64,000 nt of DNA. Source: Paracoccus jeotgali (GTDB taxonomy: Bacteria > Pseudomonadota > Alphaproteobacteria > Rhodobacterales > Rhodobacteraceae). The translations under genes were made by a program, and so were the position numbers. The DNA lies in assembly GCF_002865605.1 (NCBI RefSeq), contig NZ_CP025583.1, forward strand, positions 662,501 to 726,500, written 5' to 3'. The notes under the pieces were generated by a model, which was given only the letters and a program-made list of their open reading frames with translations, was not told the origin of the DNA and did no database searches. Shown in pieces: positions 11,702 to 20,700 of the stretch (within the stretch, counting starts at the first letter, position 1; each line of letters begins with the position of its first letter).

Positions 11702-12488
11702 GTGCGGGCTCTTCCGGGGTTGGCGCGGCGTCGGTGCCCAGATAGGCGGCGATCACGCGGGGGTCGCGGCTGACGGTGGCGGGGTCGCCCTCGGCGATCT
11801 TCTGGCCGTGGTCCAGCACCACGATGTGATTCGAGATCCGCATCACCATCTTCATGTCGTGTTCGACCAGCAGGATCGCCACGCCCTCGGCGGCGACCTC
11901 GACGATCATGCGGTCGATCTCTTCGGTCTCGACGGCGTTGCAGCCCGCCGCCGGCTCGTCCAGCAGCAGCACCTTGGGCCGCATGGCCAGCGCCCGCGCG
12001 ATCTCCAGCCGCTTGAGCCGGCCATAGGACAGGTTCGCGGCCTCGGTCTCGGCGGCGCGTTCCAGCCCGACCCGGTCCAGCAGCCGCAGCGCGCCCTGAC
12101 GGGCGTTGCGCGCCCGCTGGCGCGAGGCCGGCAGATGCAGCAGATCGGCCAGCAGGCTGCCGCGTTCGGACAGGTGATAGCCGGCGATGGCGTTGTCCAG
12201 CACCGACATGTTCTGGAAGATCTGCAGGTTCTGGAAGGTCCGCGACAGCCCGCGCCGGGCCAGCAGGTCGGGGCGCATCCCGGTCACGTCCTCATCCGCC
12301 AGCCGGACCCGGCCCTGTTCAGGCTGGTAGACGCCCGAGATCATGTTGAACAGCGTCGTCTTGCCGGCGCCGTTGGGGCCGATCACCGACAGGATCTCGC
12401 CCGGGCGCAGGCTGAAGCTGACATCATGGACGGCGCGCAACCCGCCGAAGCTGATGCCGATATTCTCGACCGATAAAAGCGTGCTCAT
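11694..12488 (-). CDS. livG: branched-chain-type ABC transporter ATP-binding protein LivG
   Basis: The 264-residue ABC ATPase has Walker [13 protein letters not shown], the LivG-type signature LSYGRLKRLE and Walker B LLLDEPAAG. LivG partners LivF as the ATPase heterodimer on the cytoplasmic face. It overlaps both neighbours (8 nt with livF, 4 nt with livM), consistent with coupled translation. Confidence 0.93.
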
Positions 12489-13438
12489 TCCTTCCCCCGG
12501 ATCAGGCGCAGCAGCGAGGGCAGCAGCCCGTCGCGCATGAAGATCATCACCAGCATCATGATCAGCCCCAGCAGGATATGTTCATATTCCGCGAAGGCCG
12601 TCAGCACCTGCGGCAGCAGGGTCAGGATGCCGGCGCCCAGAATGGCCCCCAGCACCGAATGCGCGCCGCCCAGAACCGCCATCGTCACCCACTCGATCGA
12701 GTGCATGTAGCCGGCCACGTCGGGCGTCACGAACTGGTTCTGCATCGCCGCCAGCGACCCCGCGACCGAGGCATAGACGGCCGAAATGACAAAGGCCTGC
12801 AGCTTGTAGCGGGCGACATCGACACCCACGGTGCGGGCCGCGACCTCGGAGCCGTGCAGCGCGCGCAGGGCGCGGCCGGTGGGGCTGTCATGCAGGTTCA
12901 GCGCCAGCCACGCCCCGGCCAGCAGGAAGAGGCCGCAGAACCAGTACCAGAACTCGGAGGATTTCAGCTTCAGCCCGGCCATCTTGGCCAGATCGCGCAG
13001 CCCCGCATCCGGCACCGCCGTCCCGTCCGGGCCGCCGGTCAGCGCGGCCTCATTGGTCAGGACCATGAAGACCAGCACCCCGAAGCCCAGCGTGGCGACG
13101 CCCAGGTAATACCCCTTGAGCCGCAGGATCGGCCGCCCGACCAGCCAGGCCAGCACGCCCGAGATCACGGCGCCAAGGATCGCGGCAAAGACCGGGGGGA
13201 TGCCCCAATGGACCGGCATCAGCGCGCAGGCATAGGCGCCGATCCCGGCGAAACCGGCATGGCCCAGGCTGATCTGCCCGGCATAGCCGATCAGGATGAC
13301 CATGCCCGTGACCGCCAGCCCGTTGATGAAGATCAGCGAGCCGACGCGGTAATAGAAGCTCGACGGAAAGAAGATCGGGCTGAGCGTGATCAGCGCCAGC
13401 AACGCCAGCAGCGTCGCGGATTTTGCGGACAGACGCAT
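12485..13438 (-). CDS. livM: branched-chain-type ABC transporter permease LivM
   Basis: The 317-residue polytopic inner-membrane protein contains the conserved permease segment GYAGQISLGHAGFAGIGAY and the EAA-like region GSEVAARTVGVDVARYKLQAFVISA, which contacts the ATPases. LivM forms the channel with LivH. The ATG shares one base with the livH stop (TGATG). Confidence 0.93.
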   Translation of the reverse strand: MRLSAKSATLLALLALITLSPIFFPSSFYYRVGSLIFINGLAVTGMVILIGYAGQISLGHAGFAGIGAYACALMPVHWGIPPVFAAILGAVISGVLAWLVGRPILRLKGYYLGVATLGFGVLVFMVLTNEAALTGGPDGTAVPDAGLRDLAKMAGLKLKSSEFWYWFCGLFLLAGAWLALNLHDSPTGRALRALHGSEVAARTVGVDVARYKLQAFVISAVYASVAGSLAAMQNQFVTPDVAGYMHSIEWVTMAVLGGAHSVLGAILGAGILTLLPQVLTAFAEYEHILLGLIMMLVMIFMRDGLLPSLLRLIRGKE

Positions 13439-14310
13439 CAGACGCGCTCCGTTTGCTTGGCGCCGAACAGGCCCTGCGGCATGGCGAACAGCACCAGCAG
13501 GATGATGACGAAGGCGGCGGCGTCCTTGTATTGCGACGAGATATAGCCCGCCGTCATCGCCTCGATGATGCCCAGCAGCAGCCCGCCGACCAGCGCGCCC
13601 TTGGGGTTGCCCATCCCGCCCAGCATGGCGGCGGCAAAGCCCTTCAGCGCCACGGCGATGCCGATGTCATAGGCGGTGTTGGTGATCGGCGTGGCCAGAA
13701 CGCCTGCCAGCGCGCCGATGGCCGCCGACAGCCCGAAGGACAGCGTCATCACCCAGTTGGTGTTGATCCCGACCAGCTGTGCGGCCAGCCGGTTGTTCGA
13801 CGTCGCGAGCACCGCCTTGCCGGTCAGGGTGCGGGTAAAGAACAGGTAAAGCGCCACAAAGACCGCCAGCCCGCCCGCGATCACCCAAAGCGATTGCGGC
13901 AGGATCGTCGCCCCGCCGATCCGCAGCGGCGCGTCGCCGGAAAACGCCGGAAATCGGTGGATCTGCTTGCCGAACAGCACCTGCGCCGCCCCGCGCAGAA
14001 AGATCGAGGCGCCGATGGTGATGATGATCAGCGACACCACCGGCGCGCCTCGTGCAGGCTCGATCGCCAGCTTGTTCAGCGCCACGCCGATGCCGGACGT
14101 CACCACGATGGCCACCAGCGCCGCCAAGGGCAGCGGCAGGCCCGCCGCATAGGTGAAGACGGTGATCATCCCGCCCAGCATGACGAATTCGCCCTGCGCG
14201 AAGTTCACCACGTCCGACGCGTTGTAGATGATGGTGAAGCCCAGGGCGACCAGCGCGTAGACCGCGCCGACCGTCAGGCCCGAGAACAGGAATTGCAACA
14301 GTTCCGGCAT
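13438..14310 (-). CDS. livH: branched-chain-type ABC transporter permease LivH
   Basis: The 290-residue permease starts with the family-typical FLFSGLTVGAVYALVALGFT, followed by YNASDVVNFAQGEFVMLGG. About eight hydrophobic segments are visible. It is the first gene after the terminator-like hairpin that separates it from the binding-protein gene. It is co-directional and overlaps livM. Confidence 0.93.
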   Translation of the reverse strand: MPELLQFLFSGLTVGAVYALVALGFTIIYNASDVVNFAQGEFVMLGGMITVFTYAAGLPLPLAALVAIVVTSGIGVALNKLAIEPARGAPVVSLIIITIGASIFLRGAAQVLFGKQIHRFPAFSGDAPLRIGGATILPQSLWVIAGGLAVFVALYLFFTRTLTGKAVLATSNNRLAAQLVGINTNWVMTLSFGLSAAIGALAGVLATPITNTAYDIGIAVALKGFAAAMLGGMGNPKGALVGGLLLGIIEAMTAGYISSQYKDAAAFVIILLVLFAMPQGLFGAKQTERV

Positions 14311-14403
14311 GGCGACTCCAGGGGGCGCGGCGGCGGGGCTTGCCGCGGATGGGCGCGGCGGTGCGGGCCGTCGGCGGCGCGTGGACGGGATGGCGGTTTC
14401 GGG

Positions 14404-14444
14404 AAAACGAAAAGGGGACGGGCGCGGCGGTCGCGCCCGTCCCC
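14404..14444 (-). terminator. strong hairpin between binding protein gene and livH
   Basis: A 13-bp perfect GC-rich stem (14414-14426 with 14432-14444) with a 5-nt loop is followed on the minus strand by TTTTCGTTTT. It lies 8 nt past the binding-protein stop. Such hairpins in ABC operons let the binding protein be made in excess by partial termination or 3'-end protection; that role is inferred here. Confidence 0.8.
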
Positions 14445-14452
14445 AAGGGGCA

Positions 14453-15592
14453 TCACTCGGCGATGGTCCAGTCGCCGTCGCGGATTTCCAGCATGCGGAA
14501 GGCGTCCTGCGTCAGGCCCAGATGGTCGTCGGGCGAATAGGTGACCATGCCGCCGGTGCCGATGAACTCCTTGCTGGCCTCGATCTCGTCGCGGATGGCG
14601 ACGGGGTCGTCGCTGCCGGCACGTTCGATCGCGGCCTTCAGGATTGCCAGCGCGTCATGGGCGTGGCCGCCAAAGGTCGAGACCTCTTCCCCCGTCGCCG
14701 ATTTGTAGGCGTCGGAATAGGCCGTCACGACCGGCTTCTGCGCGTCGTCATCGGGCAGCTGGTCGGCGACCAGCAGGGCGGCGGCGGGCAGGCGCACGCC
14801 CTCGGCGGCCTCGGCCCCGGCCAGTTCGATGAACTGCTTCGAGGCCACGCCATGCGACTGATAAAGCGGCGCGTCGATGGCCAGCTGCTTGTGGTTGCGC
14901 GTGACGACGGCCGGACCCTGACCCATGCCGGAATTCAGGATCGCCTCGGCGCCCTTGCCGCGGATGTTGGTCAGCTGCGGGGTCATGTCCGCGTCCTGCG
15001 GGCCGTAAACCTCGTCGGCGACGATCTCGACGCCGGCATCCTCGGCCACGTCCTTGCACTGCGCCTGCATCGACTGCCCGAACCCGTCAGAGCCGGAGAT
15101 CATGCCGATCTTGGTGAAGCCGCGCGCCTTCATGTCGGTGAAGATCTTCTCGCAGGCCATGCGGTCGGTATGCGGGGTCTTGAAGGTGAAGGGCTTGACC
15201 GGGTCGATGATGTCGACGGCGCCCGCGAGGCTGATGAAGGGGATTTCCGCGTCTTCAAAGACCGGGATCATCGCCATGGTGGTGCCGGTCGTGGTGCCGC
15301 CGATCACCGCGATGACCTCGTCATCCTCGACCAGGCGGGTGGCGAAGGTCTTGGCCTTGTTGGCGTCGCCCGCGTCGTCATACATGATCAGCTCGACTTT
15401 TTCGCCGTTGATCCCGCCCTCGGCGTTGATCTTGTCGACCTCCATGCGCAGGGTCTTGGCCTCGGGGTCGCCCAGGAACGCGGCGGGGCCGGTTTCCGAC
15501 AGCGAGGCGCCGATCTTGATATCGGCAAGCGCCGGGGCAGCGCCCAGGGCGCAGGCCATGGCGGCGGTGGTCATCAGGATACGGATGGTCAT
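14453..15592 (-). CDS. LivJ/LivK-type periplasmic substrate-binding protein
   Basis: This 379-residue type I periplasmic binding protein has a clean signal peptide (MTIRILMTTAAMACALGAAPALA, cleaved near 23) and the family start IKIGASLSETGPAAFLG. Two lobes follow with IGGTTTGTTMAMIPVFED and the later HAHDALAILKAAIER. It feeds LivHMGF. Because it is divergent from paaG with a shared operator-like palindrome, the ligand may be phenylacetate or a related aromatic acid rather than an amino acid; that is inference. Aromatic-acid-binding relatives of LivK are known. Confidence 0.9.
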   Translation of the reverse strand: MTIRILMTTAAMACALGAAPALADIKIGASLSETGPAAFLGDPEAKTLRMEVDKINAEGGINGEKVELIMYDDAGDANKAKTFATRLVEDDEVIAVIGGTTTGTTMAMIPVFEDAEIPFISLAGAVDIIDPVKPFTFKTPHTDRMACEKIFTDMKARGFTKIGMISGSDGFGQSMQAQCKDVAEDAGVEIVADEVYGPQDADMTPQLTNIRGKGAEAILNSGMGQGPAVVTRNHKQLAIDAPLYQSHGVASKQFIELAGAEAAEGVRLPAAALLVADQLPDDDAQKPVVTAYSDAYKSATGEEVSTFGGHAHDALAILKAAIERAGSDDPVAIRDEIEASKEFIGTGGMVTYSPDDHLGLTQDAFRMLEIRDGDWTIAE

Positions 15593-15753
15593 TCAGCGTT
15601 CCTCCCAGTTGCTGAGCCGGCCGCTGGCGCGACCTTTTTTCCTTGGCGATTCGGTAAAAGGCAGTCACATTTGCCGTGACCTGCTGCTGCGTCGCCACGC
15701 CCATGGCGCAGATTCGCAAAAGCGGCCTCCTCCCGTCCTTGATGAATATAATT

Positions 15754-15769
15754 GACTGACCGGTCGGTC
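15754..15769. promoter_or_regulatory. operator candidate (TetR/PaaR type) in the liv/paa divergent promoter
   Basis: A 16-bp palindrome GACTGACCGGTCGGTC with a single mismatched pair is centred between the binding-protein gene and paaG, 56 nt before the paaG start. It overlaps a TTGACT -35-like hexamer at 15752. The TetR protein encoded downstream of paaK is the obvious candidate ligand. No binding data exist in the sequence. Confidence 0.6.
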
Positions 15770-15824
15770 TATGCAACACATTTTTTGATCTGCCGGGAGG
15801 GATGGCAGAGCAGGAGGAATCAGC

Positions 15825-16619
15825 ATGAGCGAACCGGAGACCGTTCTGGTCGAGTTGGATCAGGGCGTTTTGCGCCTGACCCTGAACCGCCCCGACAAGC
15901 TGAACAGCTTTACGCCCGAGATGCACATGGCGCTGCGCGCGCAGCTGACGCGTGCCCATGACGATGACGACATCCGCGCGGTGCTGCTGACCGGGGCCGG
16001 ACGCGGCTTTTGCGCCGGGCAGGATCTGGGCGACCGCGACCCCCGCAAGGGCGGGCCGGCACCTGATCTGGGGGCCACGCTGGAACAGTATTACAACCCG
16101 AACCTGCGCCTGATCCGCAACCTGGCCAAGCCGGTGGTCTGCGCGGTCAACGGCGTCGCGGCGGGCGCGGGCGCGAACCTGGCGCTGGCCTGCGACATCG
16201 TGCTGGCGGCGCGGTCGGCGCGGTTTATCCAGTCATTCGCGCGAATCGGGCTGATCCCGGATGCGGGCGGGTCGTGGTCGCTGCCGCGCATCCTGGGCGA
16301 GCCGCGCGCCAAGGCGCTGGCGCTGCTGGCCGAGCCGGTCGGCGCCGAGCAGGCGGAAGCCTGGGGCATGATCTGGCGCGCCGTCGATGACGCCGATCTT
16401 GACGCCGAGGCGCTGGCCATCGCGCGCCAGCTGGCCGCCGGGCCGACATTGGGGCTGGGGCTGACCAAGCAGCTGATCCAGGACGCCGCCGGCCGCGATC
16501 TGGACGCGCAGCTGGATGCCGAGCGGGACGCCCAGCAACAGGCCGGCCGCAGCGCCGATTACGCCGAGGGCGTCACCGCCTTTCTGGAAAAACGTCAGGC
16601 AAGGTTCACCGGACGATGA
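15825..16619 (+). CDS. paaG: crotonase-family isomerase PaaG (2-(1,2-epoxy-dihydrophenyl)acetyl-CoA isomerase)
   Basis: The 264-residue crotonase-fold protein shows the oxyanion-hole segments TGAGRGFCAGQDLGDRD and NGVAAGAGANLALACDIV. The acidic residue in FARIGLIPDAGGSW is at the PaaG position. In the phenylacetyl-CoA pathway PaaG turns the ring epoxide into an oxepin. Assignment over a generic enoyl-CoA hydratase rests on these motifs and on the paaI and paaK neighbours. AGGAGG precedes the start. The stop overlaps paaI by 4 nt. Confidence 0.85.
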   Translation: MSEPETVLVELDQGVLRLTLNRPDKLNSFTPEMHMALRAQLTRAHDDDDIRAVLLTGAGRGFCAGQDLGDRDPRKGGPAPDLGATLEQYYNPNLRLIRNLAKPVVCAVNGVAAGAGANLALACDIVLAARSARFIQSFARIGLIPDAGGSWSLPRILGEPRAKALALLAEPVGAEQAEAWGMIWRAVDDADLDAEALAIARQLAAGPTLGLGLTKQLIQDAAGRDLDAQLDAERDAQQQAGRSADYAEGVTAFLEKRQARFTGR

Positions 16620-17089
16620 AGGACCGGATGATGAACGACCAGACCATGAAGGATGCCGCCCGGATGACCCCGCAGGAACTGGCCGAGGCCTCGGCCAACG
16701 CCATGTGGCAGGACGACCACGCCAGCCAGAAGATGGGGATGCAGATCGTCTCGGTCGCGCCGGGGCAGGCGCAGCTGGCGATGACGGTCGCGGACTGGAT
16801 GGCCAATGGTCACGGCAACTGCCATGGCGGCTATCTGTTCTCGCTGGCCGACAGCGCCTTTGCCTTTGCCTGCAACACCTACAACCAGATCACCGTGGGC
16901 CAGCATGCCAGCATGGATTATCTGGCCCCGGTGTCGGTCGATGACCGCCTGACCGCCACCGCGCGCGAGACCTCGCGGCGCGGGCGCAGCGGCATCTATG
17001 ACATCGAAATCACCAATCAGCACGATGTTCTGGTGGCGGTATTCCGTGGCCTGTCGCGGACCGTCAAGGGCACGCATCTGCCGGAATGA
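16616..17089 (+). CDS. paaI: hydroxyphenylacetyl-CoA thioesterase PaaI
   Basis: This 157-residue hot-dog thioesterase has the PaaI motif GNCHGGYLFSLADSAFAFACN, where the Asp acts in catalysis. It is believed to rescue CoA from dead-end ring-hydroxylated thioesters in phenylacetate catabolism. Several in-frame Met codons near the 5' end make the exact start uncertain (16616, 16628 or 16631). The first overlaps the paaG stop (ATGA). Confidence 0.9.
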   Translation: MKDRMMNDQTMKDAARMTPQELAEASANAMWQDDHASQKMGMQIVSVAPGQAQLAMTVADWMANGHGNCHGGYLFSLADSAFAFACNTYNQITVGQHASMDYLAPVSVDDRLTATARETSRRGRSGIYDIEITNQHDVLVAVFRGLSRTVKGTHLPE

Positions 17090-17122
17090 GACCACAGGAC
17101 GGATAACGCCAAGGAGGCCCGC

Positions 17123-18439
17123 ATGGAAGATCTTACGCCCGATCGCAAATCTCTCGACCCGATCGAGATCGCCTCGCGCGACGAGATTGCCGCGCTGCAA
17201 TTCCACCGCATGAAGCGGACATTGAAGCACGCCTATGAAAACTCGCCCTTCTACCGCAAGCGGTTCGACGAGGCGGGGGTGCACCCCGAAGACCTGCGGA
17301 CGCTGTCGGACCTGTCCAAGTTCCCCTTTACCTACAAGCAGGATCTGCGCGATTCCTATCCCTTCGGGATGTTCGCCGTCCCGCGCGAACAGCTTGTCCG
17401 CATCCATGCCAGCAGCGGCACCACGGGCAAGCCGACGGTGGTGGGCTATACCTCGGGCGACATCAACAACTGGGCGAACCTGATCGCGCGCTCGATCCGG
17501 GCCTCGGGCGGGCGGCCGGGCGATATCTGCCACGTCGCCTATGGCTATGGGCTGTTCACCGGCGGGCTGGGCGCACATTACGGGGCCGAACGGCTGGGCT
17601 GCACCGTGGTCCCGATCTCGGGCGGGATGACCGAACGTCAGGTCACGCTGATCGAGGATTTCAAGCCCCGCATCATCATGGTCACGCCGTCCTACATGCT
17701 GTCGATCCTGGACGAGTTCCGCCGCCGCGGCATCGACCCGCGCGAGACCTCGCTGCAGGTCGGCATCTTCGGCGCCGAGCCGTGGACCAACCGCATGCGC
17801 GAGGAAATCGAGCAGGTCTTCGACATGCACGCGGTCGACATCTATGGCCTGTCCGAGGTGATGGGGCCGGGCGTCGCCAATGAATGTGTCGAGACCAAGG
17901 ACGGGCTGCATATCTGGGAAGACCATTTCTATCCCGAGATCATCGACCCCGACACCGGCGAGGTGCTGCCCGATGGCGAGATGGGCGAGCTGGTCTTTAC
18001 CACGCTGACCAAGGAAGGGCTGCCGATGATCCGCTATCGGACCCGCGACCTGACCCGGCTGCTGCCCGGCACCGCGCGCTCGATGCGGCGGATGGAAAAG
18101 ATCACCGGGCGGTCGGACGACATGATCATCCTGCGCGGCGTCAACGTCTTCCCGACCCAGATCGAAGAGCAGCTGCTGAAGGTCGCGTCGCTCTCGCCGC
18201 ATTTCCAGATCGAGCTGACCACCGGCGCGAACCGCATGGACAGCATGACCGTGCATTGCGAATGTCTGCCCGACCGCGCCGACAAATCCGCCCGCGACGC
18301 GGCGGCGGCGGAACTGGCGCATCACATCAAATCGGTGATCGGCGTGTCCTCGCGCATCGTCGTGCACGACCCCGAAGGGGTGGTGCGTTCGCAGGGCAAG
18401 GCGCAGCGGGTGCTGGACAACCGCCCGAAAGAGCGCTGA
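17123..18439 (+). CDS. paaK: phenylacetate-CoA ligase
   Basis: PaaK (438 residues) activates phenylacetate with ATP and CoA. The adenylate-forming P-loop HASSGTTGKPTVVG (near residues 96-108), the YGLSEVMGPG aromatic-binding motif and the C-terminal MIILRGVNVFPTQIE hinge with the family's reordered lid are present. AAGGAGG is 6 nt upstream. It completes a small paaG-paaI-paaK operon; the oxygenase (paaABCDE) and paaZ genes are not in the window. Confidence 0.95.
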   Translation: MEDLTPDRKSLDPIEIASRDEIAALQFHRMKRTLKHAYENSPFYRKRFDEAGVHPEDLRTLSDLSKFPFTYKQDLRDSYPFGMFAVPREQLVRIHASSGTTGKPTVVGYTSGDINNWANLIARSIRASGGRPGDICHVAYGYGLFTGGLGAHYGAERLGCTVVPISGGMTERQVTLIEDFKPRIIMVTPSYMLSILDEFRRRGIDPRETSLQVGIFGAEPWTNRMREEIEQVFDMHAVDIYGLSEVMGPGVANECVETKDGLHIWEDHFYPEIIDPDTGEVLPDGEMGELVFTTLTKEGLPMIRYRTRDLTRLLPGTARSMRRMEKITGRSDDMIILRGVNVFPTQIEEQLLKVASLSPHFQIELTTGANRMDSMTVHCECLPDRADKSARDAAAAELAHHIKSVIGVSSRIVVHDPEGVVRSQGKAQRVLDNRPKER

Positions 18440-18532
18440 GCCAACGCCGCTGCGCTGCCGTGACAAGCCGGGAGGCAGCGGCTAAAGACCCGGCGACGGC
18501 CTACGTCGTCGCCGCAACTTCAGGGAGAGCCG

Positions 18533-19129
18533 ATGGCCCGGACCCGTGCCAGTGATTTCGCCGAGAAACAGCAGGATCTGCTGCGAAGCGCGGCTGCCGT
18601 GATCGCCGAACAGGGCATGGACAAGGCGTCCATGGCCCTGATCGCCGATCATGCCGGCGTGTCCAAGGCGTTGCTGTATCACTATTATCCGGGCAAGGAC
18701 GCGCTGATCTTCGCAATCATCGAGACCCATCTGCTTGAGGTCGAAGAGGCCGTGCAGGCCGCCGACGACGCCTCGCTGGCCGATCCCGAACGGCTGCGCA
18801 AACTGGTGGGTGCGCTGCTGGAGGCCTATCGCGGCGCCGACAATGAACATATCGTCCAGCTCAACGCCAAGCGTGCGCTGACCGCCGAACAGCGGCAGGC
18901 GCTGTTCCAGATCGAGCGGCGGCTGGTGCGGATGTTCTCGGCCGTGATCGAGCGGATCAACCCGCAGCTTCAGGACGGCAAGCCGCTGCTGATGCCGGTC
19001 ACCATGTCGCTTTTCGGCATGATGAACTGGGTCTATATGTGGTTCAAGGAAGGCGGGCCGCTGACGCGCGAGGATTACGCCGACATCGCGACGACGCTGA
19101 TCCTGGAAGGTGTCAAGGCGGTCCGCTAG
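18533..19129 (+). CDS. TetR-family transcriptional regulator, PaaR-like
   Basis: The 198-residue regulator has an N-terminal helix-turn-helix (MALIADHAGVSKALLYHYYPGKDAL, residues ~36-60) and an all-helical ligand domain. It lies 93 bp after paaK on the same strand. PaaR repressors of this family respond to phenylacetyl-CoA in other proteobacteria. The near-palindrome at 15754-15769 is the likely site. The ligand and the site are inferred from context only. Confidence 0.85.
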   Translation: MARTRASDFAEKQQDLLRSAAAVIAEQGMDKASMALIADHAGVSKALLYHYYPGKDALIFAIIETHLLEVEEAVQAADDASLADPERLRKLVGALLEAYRGADNEHIVQLNAKRALTAEQRQALFQIERRLVRMFSAVIERINPQLQDGKPLLMPVTMSLFGMMNWVYMWFKEGGPLTREDYADIATTLILEGVKAVR

Positions 19130-19176
19130 CCGCCGCAGGGCCGCGCGAACGCATCGCGGCAGGGGGAAGGTTCGGA

Positions 19177-19599
19177 ATGGAAATCAGGAAGATCAACGAC
19201 AGCATCTCGGTCGCGCCGCAGATCCACCCCGGCGATCTGCCGGAACTGGCCGCGATGGGCTTTCGCGCCGTGATCTGCAATCGCCCCGACGGGGAAGAGG
19301 CCAGTCAGCCCGATCAGGACAGCATCGCCGCCGCCGCCCGGCAGGCCGGGCTGGACTGGCGCTCGGTCACGCTGGCGCCCGGGGGGCCGGTGATGGAACG
19401 GGCGCAGGAATTCGGGCAGGCGCTGGACGAATTGCCGGGGCCGGTGCTGGCCTATTGCCGCTCTGGCACGCGCAGCGCGACGCTGTGGGGGCTGTCGCAG
19501 GCGGGCCGGCTGCCGCGCGACGAGATCCTGCGCGCCGGGGCCGAGGCCGGTTACGATCTGCAAGGCATCGCGGGCGCGCTGCCGGAACGCGCCGACTGA
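19177..19599 (+). CDS. TIGR01244/DUF442 family protein, rhodanese-like cysteine loop
   Basis: The 140-residue protein has the N-terminal ISVAPQIHPGDLPELAAMGFRAVICNRPDGEE typical of the Blh/DUF442 dual-specificity-phosphatase-like fold. Its active loop CRSGTRS (Cys94) has rhodanese spacing. Relatives are fused to persulfide dioxygenases or act in sulfide handling. Function is therefore probably sulfur transfer or phosphatase-like chemistry in the cytoplasm. The ATG at 19177 follows a GGGGGAAGG ribosome site. Confidence 0.8.
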   Translation: MEIRKINDSISVAPQIHPGDLPELAAMGFRAVICNRPDGEEASQPDQDSIAAAARQAGLDWRSVTLAPGGPVMERAQEFGQALDELPGPVLAYCRSGTRSATLWGLSQAGRLPRDEILRAGAEAGYDLQGIAGALPERAD

Positions 19600-19623
19600 C
19601 GCAGGGTCCGGGGTCTGCGGCAG

Positions 19624-19917
19624 ATGGAGTCGGTGCGGCTCGACGTGTTTCTATGGGCGGCGCGGTTCTTCAAGACCCGCAGCCTGTCGCGCCAGATGAT
19701 CGAATCCGGTCGCATCCGAATCGACGGCCAGACCGTCAAGCCTGCCCGCGCCGTCCGTCCCGGCGTGGTGCTGTCGCTGCGTCAGGGCCGCAACCGCCGC
19801 CGGATCGAGGTGCTGGCGTTGTCCGACACCCGCGGCCCGGCCAGCATCGCGCAGACGCTTTACCGCGACCTCGACCCGCCGCAGCCGATCGACCCCTTTG
19901 GTGACGATCTGGATTAG
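19624..19917 (+). CDS. S4-domain RNA-binding protein, Hsp15/HslR-like
   Basis: The 97-residue basic protein has an S4 motif (VRLDVFLWAARFFKTRSLSRQMIESGRIRIDGQ) followed by a short Arg-rich tail. HslR/Hsp15 binds free 50S subunits carrying nascent chains and recycles them after heat stress. It lies 24 nt after the TIGR01244 gene and is followed at once by a bidirectional terminator. Confidence 0.85.
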   Translation: MESVRLDVFLWAARFFKTRSLSRQMIESGRIRIDGQTVKPARAVRPGVVLSLRQGRNRRRIEVLALSDTRGPASIAQTLYRDLDPPQPIDPFGDDLD

Positions 19918-19923
19918 ACACGA

Positions 19924-19950
19924 AAAAGGCCCGCGAGGTGCGGGCCTTTT
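19924..19950. terminator. bidirectional intrinsic terminator
   Basis: An 11-bp stem AAAAGGCCCGC/GCGGGCCTTTT around a 5-nt loop has A- and T-tracts on both sides. It separates the convergent S4-protein gene and ssb and can serve both. Confidence 0.9.
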
Positions 19951-19977
19951 GCCGTCAACCCAGGGCGAAGGCCCCGA

Positions 19978-20478
19978 TCAGAACGGAATCTCGTCGTCGA
20001 AATCGGCACGTCCGCCGCCGCCCTGGCTGCTGCCGCCGGATGCGCCCCCACCATATTCGTCGCCGTAATCGCGGTCGAAGCCGCCCGGACCACCCGAACC
20101 GCCGCTTTTGCCGGCGCCGCCCTCGCTGCGGCCGTCCAGCATTTGCAACGTGCCGCCAAAGCCGCGCAGCACGACCTCGGTGCTATAGCGGTCCTGGCCG
20201 GACTGGTCCTGCCATTTGCGGGTCTCAAGCTGGCCCTCGATATAGACCTTGCTGCCCTTTTTCAGATAACGCTCGACCACGTTGACCAGCCCCTCGGACA
20301 TGATCGCCACGCGGTGCCATTCGGTCCGCTCGCGGCGCTCGCCGGTATTGCGGTCCTTCCAGGTTTCGCTGGTGGCAACGCGCAGATTCGCCACCTTGCC
20401 GCCATTCTGGAAGGTCCGGATTTCAGGGTCCTGACCCAGATTGCCGATCAGGATCACCTTGTTGACGCTGCCCGCCAT
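19978..20478 (-). CDS. ssb: single-stranded DNA-binding protein
   Basis: SSB (166 residues) has the OB-fold ([16 protein letters not shown] to VVLRGFGG, ~5-113), a Gly/Ser-rich linker and the acidic tip DFDDEIPF, which recruits replication and repair partners. It coats ssDNA in replication and repair. The gene is divergent from the lytic transglycosylase gene. Confidence 0.97.
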   Translation of the reverse strand: MAGSVNKVILIGNLGQDPEIRTFQNGGKVANLRVATSETWKDRNTGERRERTEWHRVAIMSEGLVNVVERYLKKGSKVYIEGQLETRKWQDQSGQDRYSTEVVLRGFGGTLQMLDGRSEGGAGKSGGSGGPGGFDRDYGDEYGGGASGGSSQGGGGRADFDDEIPF

Positions 20479-20700
20479 GTCCCACCTTTCACTGTTTCGC
20501 CAGAAGGCTTATCGCGGAGCGGACCGGGGCTGCAAGGGGCATCGGCCCGGCCCGCGCGGCGGGGGCGGCCGCGCGCTCGGCAGATTCTCGCCGAGGCGGG
20601 GGCGGGGTGGAACCATTTCGGAAAGCCTGTAGCGATCTGCGAAAATTAACGTATAGTCGTGACAAAAGAAGCACGGAAAACAAAGGCTCGGGTTGGGGAC

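Noticed and set aside
15661..15684. Inverted repeat GTCAC...GTGAC upstream of the binding-protein gene
   Set aside because: Only a short core is symmetric and the GACCGGTC palindrome nearby is far stronger.
18489..18512. Hairpin between paaK and the TetR gene as a terminator
   Set aside because: The stem is present but no T-run follows, so it is not supported as a terminator.
20610..20624. Possible SOS box (GAAC-N7-GAAA) upstream of ssb
   Set aside because: It deviates from the alphaproteobacterial GAAC-N7-GAAC consensus and is ~130 nt from the start, so it is too weak to list as a site.
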